From: Ottowia beijingensis
GTDB lineage: Bacteria; Pseudomonadota; Gammaproteobacteria; Burkholderiales; Burkholderiaceae_C
Direction: 5' to 3'
DNA length: 64,000 bases
NCBI RefSeq assembly: GCF_013423955.1
Contig: NZ_JACCKX010000001.1
Coordinates: 2,418,001 to 2,482,000, forward strand
A program made the position numbers and the translations under genes. A model generated the notes under the pieces. That model made no database searches. It saw only the letters and a list, made by a program, of their open reading frames with translations, and was not told where the DNA came from. Each line of letters opens with the position of its first letter. The stretch's first letter is position 1. This document shows positions 27,646-40,683 of this stretch, one piece after another.

Positions 27646-29376
27646 TCAGTGGGCCGATGCCTTGGCGGCACCCAGGCCGGTTTCCGAGCGCACCTGCTGC
27701 GCCGGGAAGGCAGCGCGCTCCTGCTGCGCGTTCCTGCTCTTGTCGAGCACCGAGAACAGCCACACGCCGAAGAAGCCGATGGCCATGGAGAACAGCGCCG
27801 GCGAGGTGTAGGGGAACAGCGCCGAGCCCTTGGGGTTGCCCAGCGTGGCTTCCCACACCGAAGGCGACACGATGGTCAGCGCCACCGACGAAATCAGCCC
27901 CATGAAGCCGCCGATCACCGCGCCCTTGGTGGTGCAGTCCTTCCACAGCACCGACAGCAGCAGCACCGGGAAGTTGGCCGACGCCGCCACGGCGAACGCC
28001 AGCGACACCATGAAGGCGATGTTCTGGCGCTCGAACACGATGCCCAGCAGCACCGCGATGATGCCCAGCGCCAGCGTGGTGATGCGCGACACCTTCAGCT
28101 CGGCGGCCGAATCGGCCTTGCCCTTCTTGAACACCGTGGCGTACAGGTCGTGCGACACGGCCGAGGCGCCCGACAGCGTCAGCCCCGCCACCACCGCCAG
28201 GATGGTGGCGAAGGCCACGGCCGAGATGAAGCCGTAGAACACGTCGCCGCCCACGCTCTTGGCCACCAGCACCGCCGCCATGTTGGCCGTGCCGGCGCCG
28301 CCGTGGATGATGCCCTTGGAGGTGTCGGCGAATTCGGGGTTCGTCAGCACCAGGGTGATGGCGCCAAAGCCGATGATGAAGATCAGGATGTAGAAGTAGC
28401 CGATCCAGGTGGTGGCCCAGAACACCGACTTGCGCGCCTCCTTGGCGTTGGGCACGGTGAAGAAGCGCATCAGGATGTGCGGCAGGCCCAGCGTGCCGAA
28501 CATCAGCGCCATGCCGAAGCTGATGGCCGAGATCGGGTCCTTGATGAAGCCGCCCGGGCCCATGATGGCCAGGCCCGCCCGGGCCGCCGCCGTGGGGTCG
28601 GCGCCGCCGTTGGCCGCGATCTCGGTGCGCACGCGCACGCCGTCGGCGAACAGTGCCTCGGGGCTGAAGCCGTACTTGGCCATTACCATGAAGCCCATGA
28701 AGGTCACGCCCGACAGCAGCAGCACCGCCTTGATGATCTGCACCCAGGTGGTGGCCGTCATGCCGCCGAACAGCACGTACACCATCATCAGCACGCCGAC
28801 CAGCACCACGGCAATCCAGTAGTCCAGGCCGAACAGCAGCTTGATGAGCTGGCCCGCGCCGACCATCTGCGCAATCAGGTAGAACGCCACCACCACCAGC
28901 GTGCCGCTGGCCGCGAAGGCGCGCAGCGGCGCCTGCTGGAAGCGGTAGCCGGCCACGTCGGCAAAGGTGAACTTGCCCAGGTTGCGCAGGCGCTCGGCCA
29001 GCAGGAAGGTGAGGATGGGCCAGCCCACCAGGAAGCCGATGGAGTAGATCAGGCCGTCGTAGCCGTTGGCCATCACGGCCGCCGAGATGCCCAGGAACGA
29101 CGCCGCCGACATGTAGTCGCCCGCGATCGCCAGGCCGTTCTGGAAGCCGGTGATGCCGCCGCCCGCGGTATAGAAGTCGGCCGCCGACTTGGTGCGGCCC
29201 GCGGCCCACTTGGTGATGCCCAGCGTGGCCACCACGAAGGCCGTGAACATGATGATGGCGATCCAGTTGGTCGCCTGTTTGGCCGTGCTGCCGACGTCGC
29301 CGCCGGCGGCCTGCGCGATGCCCGCGGTGGTCAGGCCCAGCAGTGCCGCGATGAGGGTGTTGCGGGCGCGGCTCAT
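27646..29376 (-). CDS. actP: Cation/acetate symporter ActP
   Basis: A 576-residue sodium:solute symporter with about 13-14 membrane helices and a hydrophobic N-terminal segment. Landmarks of the ActP branch are [30 protein letters not shown]-like text (seen as [16 protein letters not shown] and [17 protein letters not shown]), [18 protein letters not shown] and [36 protein letters not shown] and [20 protein letters not shown] follow. It takes up acetate and other short acids. The start overlaps the stop of the DUF485 gene (ATGA), the standard order DUF485-actP. It ends against a shared terminator. Confidence 0.93.
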   Translation of the reverse strand: MSRARNTLIAALLGLTTAGIAQAAGGDVGSTAKQATNWIAIIMFTAFVVATLGITKWAAGRTKSAADFYTAGGGITGFQNGLAIAGDYMSAASFLGISAAVMANGYDGLIYSIGFLVGWPILTFLLAERLRNLGKFTFADVAGYRFQQAPLRAFAASGTLVVVAFYLIAQMVGAGQLIKLLFGLDYWIAVVLVGVLMMVYVLFGGMTATTWVQIIKAVLLLSGVTFMGFMVMAKYGFSPEALFADGVRVRTEIAANGGADPTAAARAGLAIMGPGGFIKDPISAISFGMALMFGTLGLPHILMRFFTVPNAKEARKSVFWATTWIGYFYILIFIIGFGAITLVLTNPEFADTSKGIIHGGAGTANMAAVLVAKSVGGDVFYGFISAVAFATILAVVAGLTLSGASAVSHDLYATVFKKGKADSAAELKVSRITTLALGIIAVLLGIVFERQNIAFMVSLAFAVAASANFPVLLLSVLWKDCTTKGAVIGGFMGLISSVALTIVSPSVWEATLGNPKGSALFPYTSPALFSMAIGFFGVWLFSVLDKSRNAQQERAAFPAQQVRSETGLGAAKASAH

Positions 29377-29681
29377 TTGGTGGCTTCCTCGATGATTTCG
29401 CGCGTGAGGCGGTCGAACTCGCCGTTGGCACGGCGCACGTACAGGCCGGTGATGACGATGGAGAACACGATCACCGCCATGCCGATGGGGATGCCGATGG
29501 TGGTCACGCCGGCGCCCATGGGCTTGGCGAGGAATTCCTTGTCGAAGGCAATCAGGCCGATGTAGCCGTAATAGACGACCAGCATCAGGATCGCCAGCGT
29601 CCAGCCGTAGCGGCTGCGCGTGCGCTTGAGTTGCTGGTACTTGGGGTTGCGCTGGATGCGCTCGACCATGGGGTCGCTCAT
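29373..29681 (-). CDS. DUF485 membrane protein
   Basis: A 102-residue protein with two transmembrane helices (around residues 26-45 and 60-82). The family motif is [20 protein letters not shown] at the N-terminal side of helix 1, and it continues with [22 protein letters not shown]485 proteins nearly always precede actP and are thought to assist the symporter. This one shares a four-base overlap with it. Upstream is the divergent DUF4212 gene, with a 284-bp regulatory region between them. Confidence 0.9.
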   Translation of the reverse strand: MSDPMVERIQRNPKYQQLKRTRSRYGWTLAILMLVVYYGYIGLIAFDKEFLAKPMGAGVTTIGIPIGMAVIVFSIVITGLYVRRANGEFDRLTREIIEEATK

Positions 29682-29965
29682 ATTTGTCTCCTCGTGTCAC
29701 ACCGGCTGGTGCCGATGCGGCCGCGATTCTGGGGAGAGGCTCTGACCAGCTCCTTACGTCAGGCGCGGTGCCTGCGGGCGTGTCGGCTATCGGGAACCTG
29801 TAAGTTCCATGTGCATGGAGCGTGCATTTCATGCAGCGGTCGAGGCACAGATTTCTAGGTGATTGCCCTTGGTTCCGATAGTCAGCGCCATCGCTGTAAG
29901 TTTTCAGAAAGTCAGTGAAAACTAGAGTTCACATCTGTTACCAAAATCTGAAGGAGACAACCCAC
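29682..29965. promoter_or_regulatory. Divergent control region between DUF485-actP and DUF4212-symporter
   Basis: A 284-bp spacer between two divergent transporter units. I see small inverted repeats (CATGTGCATGG, and TGCATGGAGCGTGCATTTCATGCA around 29811-29835), but no convincing sigma-70 or sigma-54 promoter pair. An AAGGAGA Shine-Dalgarno sequence at 29951-29957 serves the DUF4212 start. The region is A/T-richer than the neighbouring genes and is the natural target for the response circuit encoded at 32866-36034. Confidence 0.45.
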
Positions 29966-30232
29966 ATGGCAGAACGCAATGACAGTCAGGCCAGTGAGTA
30001 CTGGAGTGCCACGCTCAGGTTGCTGATCGGCATCCTGGTGATCTGGTTCGTGGTGCCGTTTCTGGGCGGCATCGTGTTCGCGGACTTGCTCAACAACATC
30101 AAGCTGGGCGGCTACCCGCTCGGCTTCTGGATCGCTCACCAGGGCGCCATCTACCTGTTCATCGTGCTGATCTTCTTCTACATCTGGAAGATGGGCGAGA
30201 TCGACCGTCGCTTCAACGTCGACGAGAAGTAA
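29966..30232 (+). CDS. DUF4212 small membrane subunit of a solute:sodium symporter
   Basis: An 88-residue protein with two hydrophobic segments (about residues 18-40 and 58-75). It has the DUF4212 pattern YWSATLRLLIGILVIWFVVPF, then GYPLGFWIAHQGAIYLFIVL and a charged tail ending RRFNVDEK. It is the usual small partner of VC_2705-type symporters, which start 25 bp downstream here. The role of DUF4212 (assembly or gating) is not established. A good Shine-Dalgarno sequence (AAGGAGA) precedes the ATG by 8 bases. Confidence 0.9.
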   Translation: MAERNDSQASEYWSATLRLLIGILVIWFVVPFLGGIVFADLLNNIKLGGYPLGFWIAHQGAIYLFIVLIFFYIWKMGEIDRRFNVDEK

Positions 30233-30257
30233 GAACCACCGAAGAGGACGGACGATC

Positions 30258-32068
30258 ATGGATCTGACCACCACCACCTACATCGTTGTCGGCTTGAGCT
30301 TCGCGCTCTACATCGGCATCGCCATCTGGGCGCGCGCCGGCTCGACCAGCGAGTTCTACGTCGCCGGCGGCGGCGTGCACCCCGTCACCAACGGCATGGC
30401 CACGGCGGCCGACTGGATGTCGGCTGCTTCCTTCATCTCCATGGCCGGCCTGATCGCCGGCATGGGCTACGGCGGCGGCCTGTTCCTGATGGGCTGGACC
30501 GGTGGCTACGTGCTGCTGGCCATGCTGCTGGCCCCGTATCTGCGCAAGTTCGGCAAGTTCACGGTGCCGCAGTTCATCGGCGACCGCTTCTACAGCAAGA
30601 CCGCCGCCACCATCGCCGTGGTCTGCCTGCTGACGGCCTCCATCACCTACATCATCGGCCAGATGACGGGCGTGGGCGTGGCCTTCTCGCGCTTCCTGGA
30701 GGTGTCCAACGCCACCGGCATCTACGTCGGCATGGCGCTGGTGTTCGTCTACGCCGTGTTCGGCGGCATGAAGGGCATCACCTACACGCAGGTGGCGCAG
30801 TACATCGTGCTGATCCTGGCCTACACGGTGCCGGCGGTGTTCATCTCGCTGCAACTCACCGGCAACCCGATTCCGCAGCTGGGCCTGGGCTCCAACCTGG
30901 TGGGAACCGACGTGTCGCTGCTGAGCAAGCTCGACCAGATCGTGTCCGACCTCGGCTTCGCCGAATACACCACATCCGTGCCGGGCAGCAAGCTCAACAT
31001 GTTCGTCTACACGCTGTCGCTGATGATCGGCACCGCCGGCCTGCCGCACGTGATCATGCGCTTCTTCACCGTGCCGTCGGTCAAGGACGCGCGCGTGTCC
31101 GCCGGCTGGGCGCTGATCTTCATCGCCGCGCTGTACACCGTGGCCCCCGCCGTGGGCGCCATGGCGCAGACCAACCTGATGCGCACCATCACGCCGGGCG
31201 TGGTGATGCAGAACGCCGACCCCTACGCACCGGAGGCGTCCATCCGCTACGACGAGCGTCCCGACTGGATGAAGCGCTGGGAAACCACCGGCCTGCTGAA
31301 GTTCGAGGATAAGAACGGCGACGGCCGCATCCAGTACTACAACGACAAGACCACCAACCCCGAGATGAAGGCCAAGTTCGACGCTGCCGGCTGGAAAGGC
31401 AACGAGCTGAACGTCAACGCCGACATCATGGTGATGGCCAACCCCGAGATCGCGCTGCTGCCCAACTGGGTGATCGCGCTGGTGGCGGCGGGCGGCCTGG
31501 CGGCGGCGCTGTCGACCGCGGCGGGGCTGCTGATGGCGATTTCGGCGGCGGTGTCGCACGACCTGATCAAGGGGTGTTCGTGCCCGACATCAGCGAGAAG
31601 AACGAACTGCTGGCCGGCAAGATATCCATGGCCGTGGCCATCGTCATCGCGGGCTGGCTGGGCTTGAACCCGCCAGGCTTCGCGGCGGGAACGGTGGCAC
31701 TGGCCTTCGGCATCGCAGCCAGCTCGCTGTTCCCGGCCATCATGATGGGCATCTTCAGCAAGGGCATGAACAAGGAAGGCGCCATCGCCGGCATGCTGGC
31801 GGGCCTGTTCGTGACGCTGGTGTACGTGTTCGCGCACAAGGGCCTGTTCTTTGTTCGCGGCACCGAGTTCACCGGCCTGATCGGTGGCCCCAACAGCTTC
31901 TTCGGCATCACGCCGGAGGCTTTCGGTGCCGTGGGCGCGGCGGTCAACTTCATCGTGGCGTTCATCGTCTCGAAGATGACCGCGCCGACGCCGCAGCACA
32001 TCCGTGACCTGGTCGAGGCGGTGCGCGTGCCGCGCGGCTCCAAGGCCATCACCGGCGCCGCACACTGA
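30258..32068 (+). CDS. Sodium:solute symporter, VC_2705 subfamily, frame broken once
   Basis: About 603 residues with a lost G in the run 31571-31574. Typical parts are the SEFYVAGGGVHPVTNGMATA loop, DWMSAASFISMAGLIAGMGY, FGKFTVPQFIGDRFYS, FGGMKGITYTQVAQYIVL and GTAGLPHVIMRFFTVPSVKDAR. A long polar loop near residue 315 (YAPEASIRYDERPDWMKRWE) is characteristic of VC_2705 symporters, and AISAAVSHDLIKG lies at the frame break. With DUF4212 it forms a second acetate or short-acid uptake system next to actP. A strong terminator follows the stop codon. Confidence 0.88.
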
Positions 32069-32078
32069 TGAGTCGCAT

Positions 32079-32126
32079 GCCGCCGGCACGCGGGCCCGAA
32101 TGGCCAGCGTGCCGGCGGCTGTTTTT
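32079..32126 (+). terminator. Rho-independent terminator after the DUF4212-symporter unit
   Basis: The stem GCCGCCGGCACGC (32079-32091) pairs with GCGTGCCGGCGGC (32107-32119), and TGTTTTT follows. The 13-base G/C stem starts 10 bases after the symporter stop codon. It isolates the transporter unit from the following sensor genes. Confidence 0.92.
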
Positions 32127-32149
32127 CTGAGCGAAGGTATCGTGTCGTC

Positions 32150-32503
32150 ATGGCTGTCAGTCTTGCGCTGAACTGGATTCTTTTTCTGGGGCTGTTCCCC
32201 ATCGCCTTCTACTGGCTGCGGCGCGCGTGGCGCATCCTCATCAAGCGCGACTTCTCCGAGGTCGCCCTCAAGTACGGCGAGGCGCCGCCCAACGCGGCCC
32301 GCTTCGCACCCTACGACGGCGTGCTGCACCTGCTGGCGGGCGCCACCTGCGTGTACGTGATCCTGGCCGTGGTGCTGACGGCGATGCCCTACAGCACCTG
32401 GACGGCCATCGCCGGCTCGACGATCTGGATCAAGCTCATGCTCGGCTTCGCGTTGTCGCGCCATGCCCATGCCAAGGCCAAGGCAGTTTCCCAGGGGCGC
32501 TGA
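32150..32503 (+). CDS. Small membrane protein of unknown function
   Basis: A 117-residue protein with two to three hydrophobic segments (about residues 3-20, 58-76 and perhaps 85-98) and a basic, Ala/Lys-rich tail. The stretch YWLRRAWRILIKRDFSEVAL between the first two helices is strongly basic, so that loop is probably cytoplasmic. It follows the terminator and opens the sensor region. I do not recognise the family. The reading frame has the high third-position GC of its neighbours, so it is likely real. Confidence 0.6.
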   Translation: MAVSLALNWILFLGLFPIAFYWLRRAWRILIKRDFSEVALKYGEAPPNAARFAPYDGVLHLLAGATCVYVILAVVLTAMPYSTWTAIAGSTIWIKLMLGFALSRHAHAKAKAVSQGR

Positions 32504-32598
32504 CGGCGCCGTTGATCCTCACCGCGCTCGGCGCCGCGCGACCGGGTTAGCGCCCCTGATGCCCGCGGCCGCGCGCAGGCGGGCGGGAGCAGGGTGAC

Positions 32599-32862
32599 AT
32601 GCGCGAGTCCAGGCGCTCGGGACGCTTGCTGGGCCTGTTCGCCGCGGGCTGGCTGCTGCTGAACTTCCCGCTCTTCAGCATCTGGGACCGTGACGAACTG
32701 GTGCATGGCTGGCCGCTGCTGCCGACCGCCGCCTTCGTGATCTGGCTGCTGCTGATCGTGGCGCTGGCCGTGCTGATGGAAACCGGCGGCACGGCAGCCA
32801 CCCCCGCCGGGCGACGACGCCGAGCAGCGCGGGCTGCCGCCGGACTGAGACACCCGGGCTGA
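32599..32862 (+). CDS. Small two-helix membrane protein preceding the sensor kinase
   Basis: An 87-residue protein with two hydrophobic helices (GRLLGLFAAGWLLLNFPLF and TAAFVIWLLLIVALAVLME). It ends four bases before the kinase ATG. Small proteins of this shape often precede symporter-like sensor kinases and may assist membrane insertion or sensing. That assignment is inferred from position. Its Arg-rich tail (about the last 20 residues) looks out of frame. A one-base change near 32801-32811 would give a tail ending GLPPD with a stop at 32848, so the C-terminus as written may be wrong. Confidence 0.6.
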   Translation: MRESRRSGRLLGLFAAGWLLLNFPLFSIWDRDELVHGWPLLPTAAFVIWLLLIVALAVLMETGGTAATPAGRRRRAARAAAGLRHPG

Positions 32863-32865
32863 GCC

Positions 32866-35656
<2,791 letters not shown>

Positions 35657-35660
<4 letters not shown>

Positions 35661-36034
35661 CACCCAAGAAACTGCTGGTGGCCGATGACGAACCCAACAT
35701 CGTCATCTCGCTGGAATACCTGATGAAGCGCGAGGGCTACGACGTGCTGGTGGCCACCGACGGCAACCAGGCGCTGGAGGCGATCCAGCGCGAGCAGCCC
35801 GCGCTGGTCCTGCTCGACGTGATGATGCCCGGCAAGACCGGCTTCGAGGTCTGCCAGGCGGTGCGTGCCGATCCGGCGCTGGACGGGGTGCGCATCCTCA
35901 TGCTCACGGCCAAGGGGCGCGAAACCGATGTCAGCAAGGGCCTGGCGCTGGGCGCCAACGCCTACATGACCAAGCCCTTCTCCACCCGCGAGCTGGTGCA
36001 GAAGGTGGCCGAGCTGCTGGAGGCCGCGCCTTGA
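35657..36034 (+). CDS. Single-domain response regulator (receiver only)
   Basis: 125 residues, all receiver domain. It has the acidic pair LLVADDEPN (Asp10, Asp11), the phospho-Asp54 in LVLLDVMMPGKTGFEV, the Thr/Ala of LTAKGRE and the Lys in AYMTKPFSTREL. There is no DNA-binding or enzyme domain. This differs from CrbR/CbrB, the usual partners of such kinases, which have DNA-binding output domains. Its gene overlaps both the kinase (ATGA) and the next gene (TTGA). The signal may therefore be passed to the exonuclease fusion protein encoded immediately downstream, or to an unlinked regulator. Confidence 0.92.
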
Positions 36035-38200
36035 GAAACCAGCGCCTGCTGATTCGGCCGCTGGTGCTGGTGGCGCTGGCGCTGGCGGTGCTGCTGGCCG
36101 TGGCAGTTGGCCTGGTCTACTTCACGCTGGACGCGCCGGGCCGCGCGCAGTTCGCCCGGTTGCTGGCGCCGCGCGCCGCGCTGCTGGTACTGGCCTGGGC
36201 GCTGGGCGTGGTGGCGGCCATGGCGGCGCTGCAGCGCTGGTGGGTGCCGCGCGTCAGCGCGCTGCCCGAGCTGGCCGAGCAGACGCGCGCCCTCGTCAAC
36301 GCCAGTGCGCCCCTGCAGCTGAAAGCGCGTGCGCAGGCCGACCAGCAGCCGCTGGCCGACGCGGTGAATGCACTGGCTGCGCAGCGCGATGCGTTGCGCG
36401 CCGACGTGGCGGCCGAGGTGGCGCGCGCCAGCGCCAGCGTGCGGCTGGAACGCAACCGCCTGGCGGCGCTGATGTCGGAGCTGACGCAGAGCGTGGTGGT
36501 GTGCAACCGCGATGGCCGCATCCTGCTCTACAACCAGCGTGCGCGCCGGCAGTTCCGCGTCCTGTCCGACGCGCCGCAGCTGGCCGACGGCGCCGAGCTG
36601 ATCGGCATCGGCCGCTCGATCTACGCCGTGTTCGACAAGAAGCTGGTGGCGCACGCGCTCGACAGCATCGGCCAGCGGCTGGCGCGCGGCGCCGCGCAGC
36701 CCTCGGCGCAGTTCGTGACGGCGACGCGCGGCGGGCAATTGCTGCGCGTGCAGGTGGCGCCGGTGACCGACACCGACGGCGGCGACGGCGCGCCAGGCAC
36801 GGCCGCCCTGGGCGGCTTCGTGCTGATGCTGGACAACATCACGCGCAGCTTCGAGGAAGAGACCGCGCGCGGCCAGCTGCTGCACGGCCTGACCGAGGGC
36901 AGCCGTGCCTCGCTCGCCAGCCTGCAGGCGGCGGTGGAGATGCTGGGTTACGACGACCTGGAGCCCGCCATGCGCGAGCGTTTCTTGGGCGTGCTGCGCG
37001 ACGAGGTGCGCACCCTGGCGGGCCGGGTGGACGAGGTGGCGCGCCAGTCGGCCGACAGCCTGCGCACGCGCTGGCCGCTGGAGGAGATGCAGGGGCCGAA
37101 TTTCTGGCGGTGGCGGCGCGCCAGGTGGGCGCGCAGTGCGGCGTGCCGGTGACGGCGGCGCCGGCCGATGCGCGGCTGTGGCTCAAGCTGGACAGCTTCT
37201 CGATGCTGCAGGCGCTGACCTACCTGGGCCAGCGCCTGGTGGACGAGTTCGCCGTGCGCGCGCTGACGCTGCGGCTGGCCGCGGCGGGCGCGCGGGCGCA
37301 GCTCGACCTGGTGTGGACCGGCCACGCCATGAGCACCGAGACCGTGATGAGCTGGGAGATGGACGCCATGCGCATCGGCGCCGAGACGCACCCGCTCTCG
37401 GTGCGGGACGTGGTGGAGCGGCACGACGCCGAGATGTGGTTCGAGCGCGACCGCGCGGCGCACCAGGCATTCTTCCGCTTCCTGCTGCCTCTGGCCAGCA
37501 GCGGCGACGAGGCCGCCGAGGGCCTGGCCGAGGTCGAAAGCCGGCCCGAGTTCTTCGACTTCGACCTGTTCGCGCAGGCCGACACCGACACGGCGCTGGA
37601 TGAGCGCCCGCTGGGCGAGCTGGTCTACACCGTCTTCGACACCGAGACCACGGGCCTCAACCCTCGGGCGGCGACGAGATCATCCAGATCGGCGCGGCGC
37701 GCGTGGTCAATGGCCGGCTGCTGCGGCAGGAGTCGTTCGAGCAGCTGGTTGATCCGGGGCGCGACATCCCGGCCGCGGGCATTCCCATCCATGGCATCAC
37801 GCCCGACATGGTGGTGGGCCAGCCGCGCATCGACGAGGTGCTGCCGGCCTTCCACCAGTTCGCGCAGGACACCGTGCTGGTGGCGCACAACGCGGCGTTC
37901 GACATGAAGTTCCTCCAGCTGCTGGAGCCGCGCACCGGCCTGCGCTTTCAACAGCCGGTGCTGGACACGCTGCTGCTGTCGGCCGTGGTGCACCCCAACC
38001 AGGAGTCGCACCGGCTGGAGGCCATCGCCGAGCGCTTCGGCATCACCGTGCTCGGCCGGCACACGGCGCTGGGCGACGCGGTGGTGACGGCCGAGGTGCT
38101 GCTCAAGCTGATTCCGCTGCTGAAAGACATGGGCATCGTCACCCTGGCGCAGGCGCGCGCGGCGGCGCAGCAGTCGTATTACGCGCGGTTGAAGTATTGA
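36031..38200 (+). CDS. Membrane-anchored PAS/kinase-like protein fused to DnaQ-type exonuclease, frame broken twice
   Basis: About 723 residues from a TTG start overlapping the response-regulator stop, after restoring one G (run 37092-37095) and one C (37661-37663). Two N-terminal transmembrane helices (residues 8-32 and 44-65) are followed by a HAMP-like and coiled region. Next is a PAS domain ([28 protein letters not shown]), then a region that resembles dimerisation and ATPase folds of kinases but lacks a clear phospho-His ([20 protein letters not shown]). A C-terminal DEDDh exonuclease completes the protein: Exo [12 protein letters not shown], Exo [14 protein letters not shown], Exo [18 protein letters not shown]. 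The catalytic residues are complete. A nuclease controlled by a membrane sensor module next to an acetate kinase/regulator pair is unusual and unexplained. Confidence 0.85.
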
Positions 38201-38373
38201 TAACGTTTTGCGTTCAAGACGATGCCCAATGACCGATGACCGCGGCTGGCACCGCATGACCAAGGACGAACGACGTCTTGGTCATTGGAGCGCAGCGAAG
38301 TCATTTGTCATTCGCCATGGTTGCTTGATGAGCAACCGGTCTCATTCCGTTTCCACCTCAAGACGTTAGCCAT

Positions 38374-38450
38374 CGTCATCCCGGCGAAAGCCGGGATCCA
38401 TGCGCTCGGCGCGCGCGTCGTCTGGATTCCGGCTTTCGCCGGAATGACGA
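38374..38450. repeat. CGGCGAAAGCCGG double-hairpin repeat
   Basis: CGTCATCCCGGCGAAAGCCG, GGATCC, a GC-rich loop, then GGATTCCGGCTTTCGCCGG and AATGACG. Each half is itself a hairpin and the halves are inverted to each other. This is a very widespread intergenic element type in proteobacteria. Only one copy is present in this window. Confidence 0.8.
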
Positions 38451-38492
38451 GCTTCATGTCGTTTCGATCGGGAAATGGAATCAGACAGCGTT

Positions 38493-38565
38493 GTGGGAGC
38501 GGGCTTGCCCGCGATGAGGCGTCTCGTCGCAATCAAGGCTTGATCGCGGGCAAGCCCGCTCCCAC
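38493..38565. repeat. REP-like long palindrome, copy 2
   Basis: GTGGGAGCGGGCTTGCCCGC, loop with GATGAGGCGTCTCGTCGCA, then GCGGGCAAGCCCGCTCCCAC. It is almost identical to the copy at 9791-9864, including the TCAGACAGCGTT flank and a similar right flank ending TGATGGTCAAGC versus GAGTGATCAAGC. The arms are perfect here. Confidence 0.85.
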
Positions 38566-38750
38566 ACAGCCGGTGCGATCCGCGCCTCGTCTGAGGCTTC
38601 TTGATGGTCAAGCATGATTGAAAGCAAATCCGCATGAGGCTGGGTGGGCGGATGTTTCCTGCTCTATGCTTGTAGGGAGTATGTGTGTGCAATGACCGTC
38701 AATAGGGCGCCGGCAGGTAGGTGCCTGGGGAGTATATGGGTGAAGCGGGC

Positions 38751-40596
38751 TCAGCCGCGTCCGCCGTAGTAGCGCTGCCCCAGCACCGCCTGCATCTGCT
38801 GCACCACGCCGAACGCGTCCTTCAGCGTGCCGCGCTCGAAGCTGGACAGCTCGTCCAGCCGCAGAAAGTTGTCGGGCGCCTGGCCGGCGGCGATCTGGCG
38901 CGTCTGGTGCGCGATGCGCAGCGCGCTGATGAACTCCAGCGCATCACCCAGGTCGCGCGCGGCCTGCGCGCTGACTTCGCCGCTCTGGGCCGAGGCGGCC
39001 AGCCGGTCCTGCGTGTTCACCGCATCCAGCCCGCCGGCCAGCGCGTAGTTGCGCGCCAGGTCGACGATGGGCACGATGCCGTTGTGCTTCAGGTCGATGG
39101 TGCCGCGGTGCTCGCCGCCGCGCGTGACGGCGATCTGCCCGAACAGGCCCAGCGGCGGCCGGTGCTTGAGCGCGTTAACCACCATGTGCGCCAGGAACAG
39201 GCTGTTGCCCTTGGTGCGCTGCAGCATGTCGCGCCGCAGGCCGTGCAGCAGCTCGGCGTGGCCGTGCACGGCGCGCAGGTCGAAGAACACGCAGGTCAGC
39301 ATCAGCGCCATGGGCTCGGGCTGATCGGTCCATTCGGCGAAATAGGCGTTCCAGCGGCTGCGCGGCTGGCGCCACTGGTCGGTCATGGCCATCATCTCGC
39401 CCGGGCAGTGCACGTAGCCGCAGGCGTCCAGTCCGTCGCAGACGAACTTGGAGAAGGCGCGGAAATACTCGCCATGCTGCGCCGGCCGGTAGTCGTCGGA
39501 CAGCACCAGGCAGTTGTCCTGGTCGGAGCGCGCCGTCTGCTCCATGCGCGCCTGCGAGCCGGCGGCCACCCAGCAGTAGTCCACCGGCGCCGGGCCCAGC
39601 TGTTGCTCGGCCAGCTGGATCAGGCGCACTGTGAAGGCGTCGGTGACCGAGGTCATGATGATGCCGGTGCTGTAGGCGCTGGTCTCGGCCTTGGCCAGGC
39701 TGCTCTGCAGGTCCTTCACGCGCAGGCTGCAGGCCACCAGGCCGGCCAGGTCGGGCTGGCGGTAGATGTCGCCGGTGAGGTACACCGCCGAGGTGCTTTG
39801 CTGCTGATTCAGGTCGGTGGCGGTCACCATGCCGGCCACGCGGGTGCCGTCGAGCACCGGCACGTGGTGGATGTTCTGCCGCGCCATCAGCACCATGGCC
39901 TCGAAGATGGACTGGTGCTTCTGCAGCGTCAGCGGCGCCAGCGTGGCGATGTCGGCCACCGGCCGCGCCGGGTCGACGCCGGCGGCCAGCACGCGCGTGC
40001 GCAGGTCGCGGTCGGTCACCAGGCCGAACAGCTGGTCGCCCTGCGTCAGCAGGATGGACGACACGCGCTCGTCGGCCATGCGGCGCGCGGCGTCGAGGAT
40101 GCTGTCGGCACGGTCGATCTGCACCGGCGCGCGCCTGATCAGGCTGCTGATCGGCGCCGTCATCACGTTGCCCGACGGCGCGGGGCGTTGGGCGCCGCTG
40201 CATTGGCGCTGCGCGGCAGCGTCGGCAACAGCATCGCCAGTACTGGCTGCGCCTGCGCCGCCTGCACCAGCGCCGCACTGTCGATGAACAGCACCTGGCT
40301 GGGCGCGACGGCCACCGCGTGCAGGGGTGGCCGGCATCGGTGGGATGCGCGCCGGCGCCGAACAGCTCGCCCGGCTGCAGCGGCCAGCGCCAGCCGGCCT
40401 CAGGGTCGGTCAGCGCCACGCTGCCGGCCAGCAGCCAGCCCAGGCGCTCGGGCAGCTCGCTTTCGGCCAGCACGATGTCGTCGGCTTGAAAGGCCTGCAC
40501 CTGCGCCTGGCTGGCCAGCGCCTGGCGCGTGCCGTCGGGCAGGGCGCCGAACACGCGGTGCGTCGTCATCAGGGCTTGTATTTCGGAAGCTTGCAT
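38751..40596 (-). CDS. cNMP-binding/CBS/DUF294 nucleotidyltransferase-like protein, paralog 2, frame broken twice
   Basis: About 615 residues from the ATG at 40594-40596, with lost bases at GGGG 40324-40327 and GGGG 40182-40185 (plus strand). The order is as in paralog 1: an N-terminal cNMP-like roll (FQADDIVLAESELPERLGWL; GELFGAG), a CBS pair (RVSSILLTQGDQLFGLVTDR; IHHVPVLDGTRVAGMVTATD), the nucleotidyltransferase motif GSQARMEQTARSDQDNCLVL with its metal aspartates, and DUF294_C helices ending FERGTLKDAFGVVQQ. It is divergent from uvrA across 87 bp and convergent with the exonuclease fusion gene. Two such proteins flanking one island suggest non-redundant partners for the two exonucleases. 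Confidence 0.85.
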
Positions 40597-40683
40597 CACA
40601 GATACTCTGGTTGAAGACCGAGCCGCACAGGGGCTGACAATGCCTGGCCCATTGTGGCAGAGCCCCCGCCATCCGAGCCCCGA

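Larger units (their letters stand above)
38201..38750. other. 550-bp intergenic region packed with palindromes
   Basis: Between the convergent exonuclease fusion gene and the second DUF294 gene I see no gene. It holds a CAATGACC ... GGTCATTG palindrome (about 38226-38290), a CCCGGCGAAAGCCGGGATCC / GGATTCCGGCTTTCGCCGG palindrome (38374-38450) and the second REP-like palindrome (38493-38565). The last 110 bp, up to the DUF294 stop, are plain. The stacked hairpins probably end transcription from both sides. Confidence 0.7.

Noticed and set aside
29682-29965. Sigma-54 promoter for the acetate transporters
   Set aside because: No TGGCAC-N5-TTGC match was found on either strand of the region.
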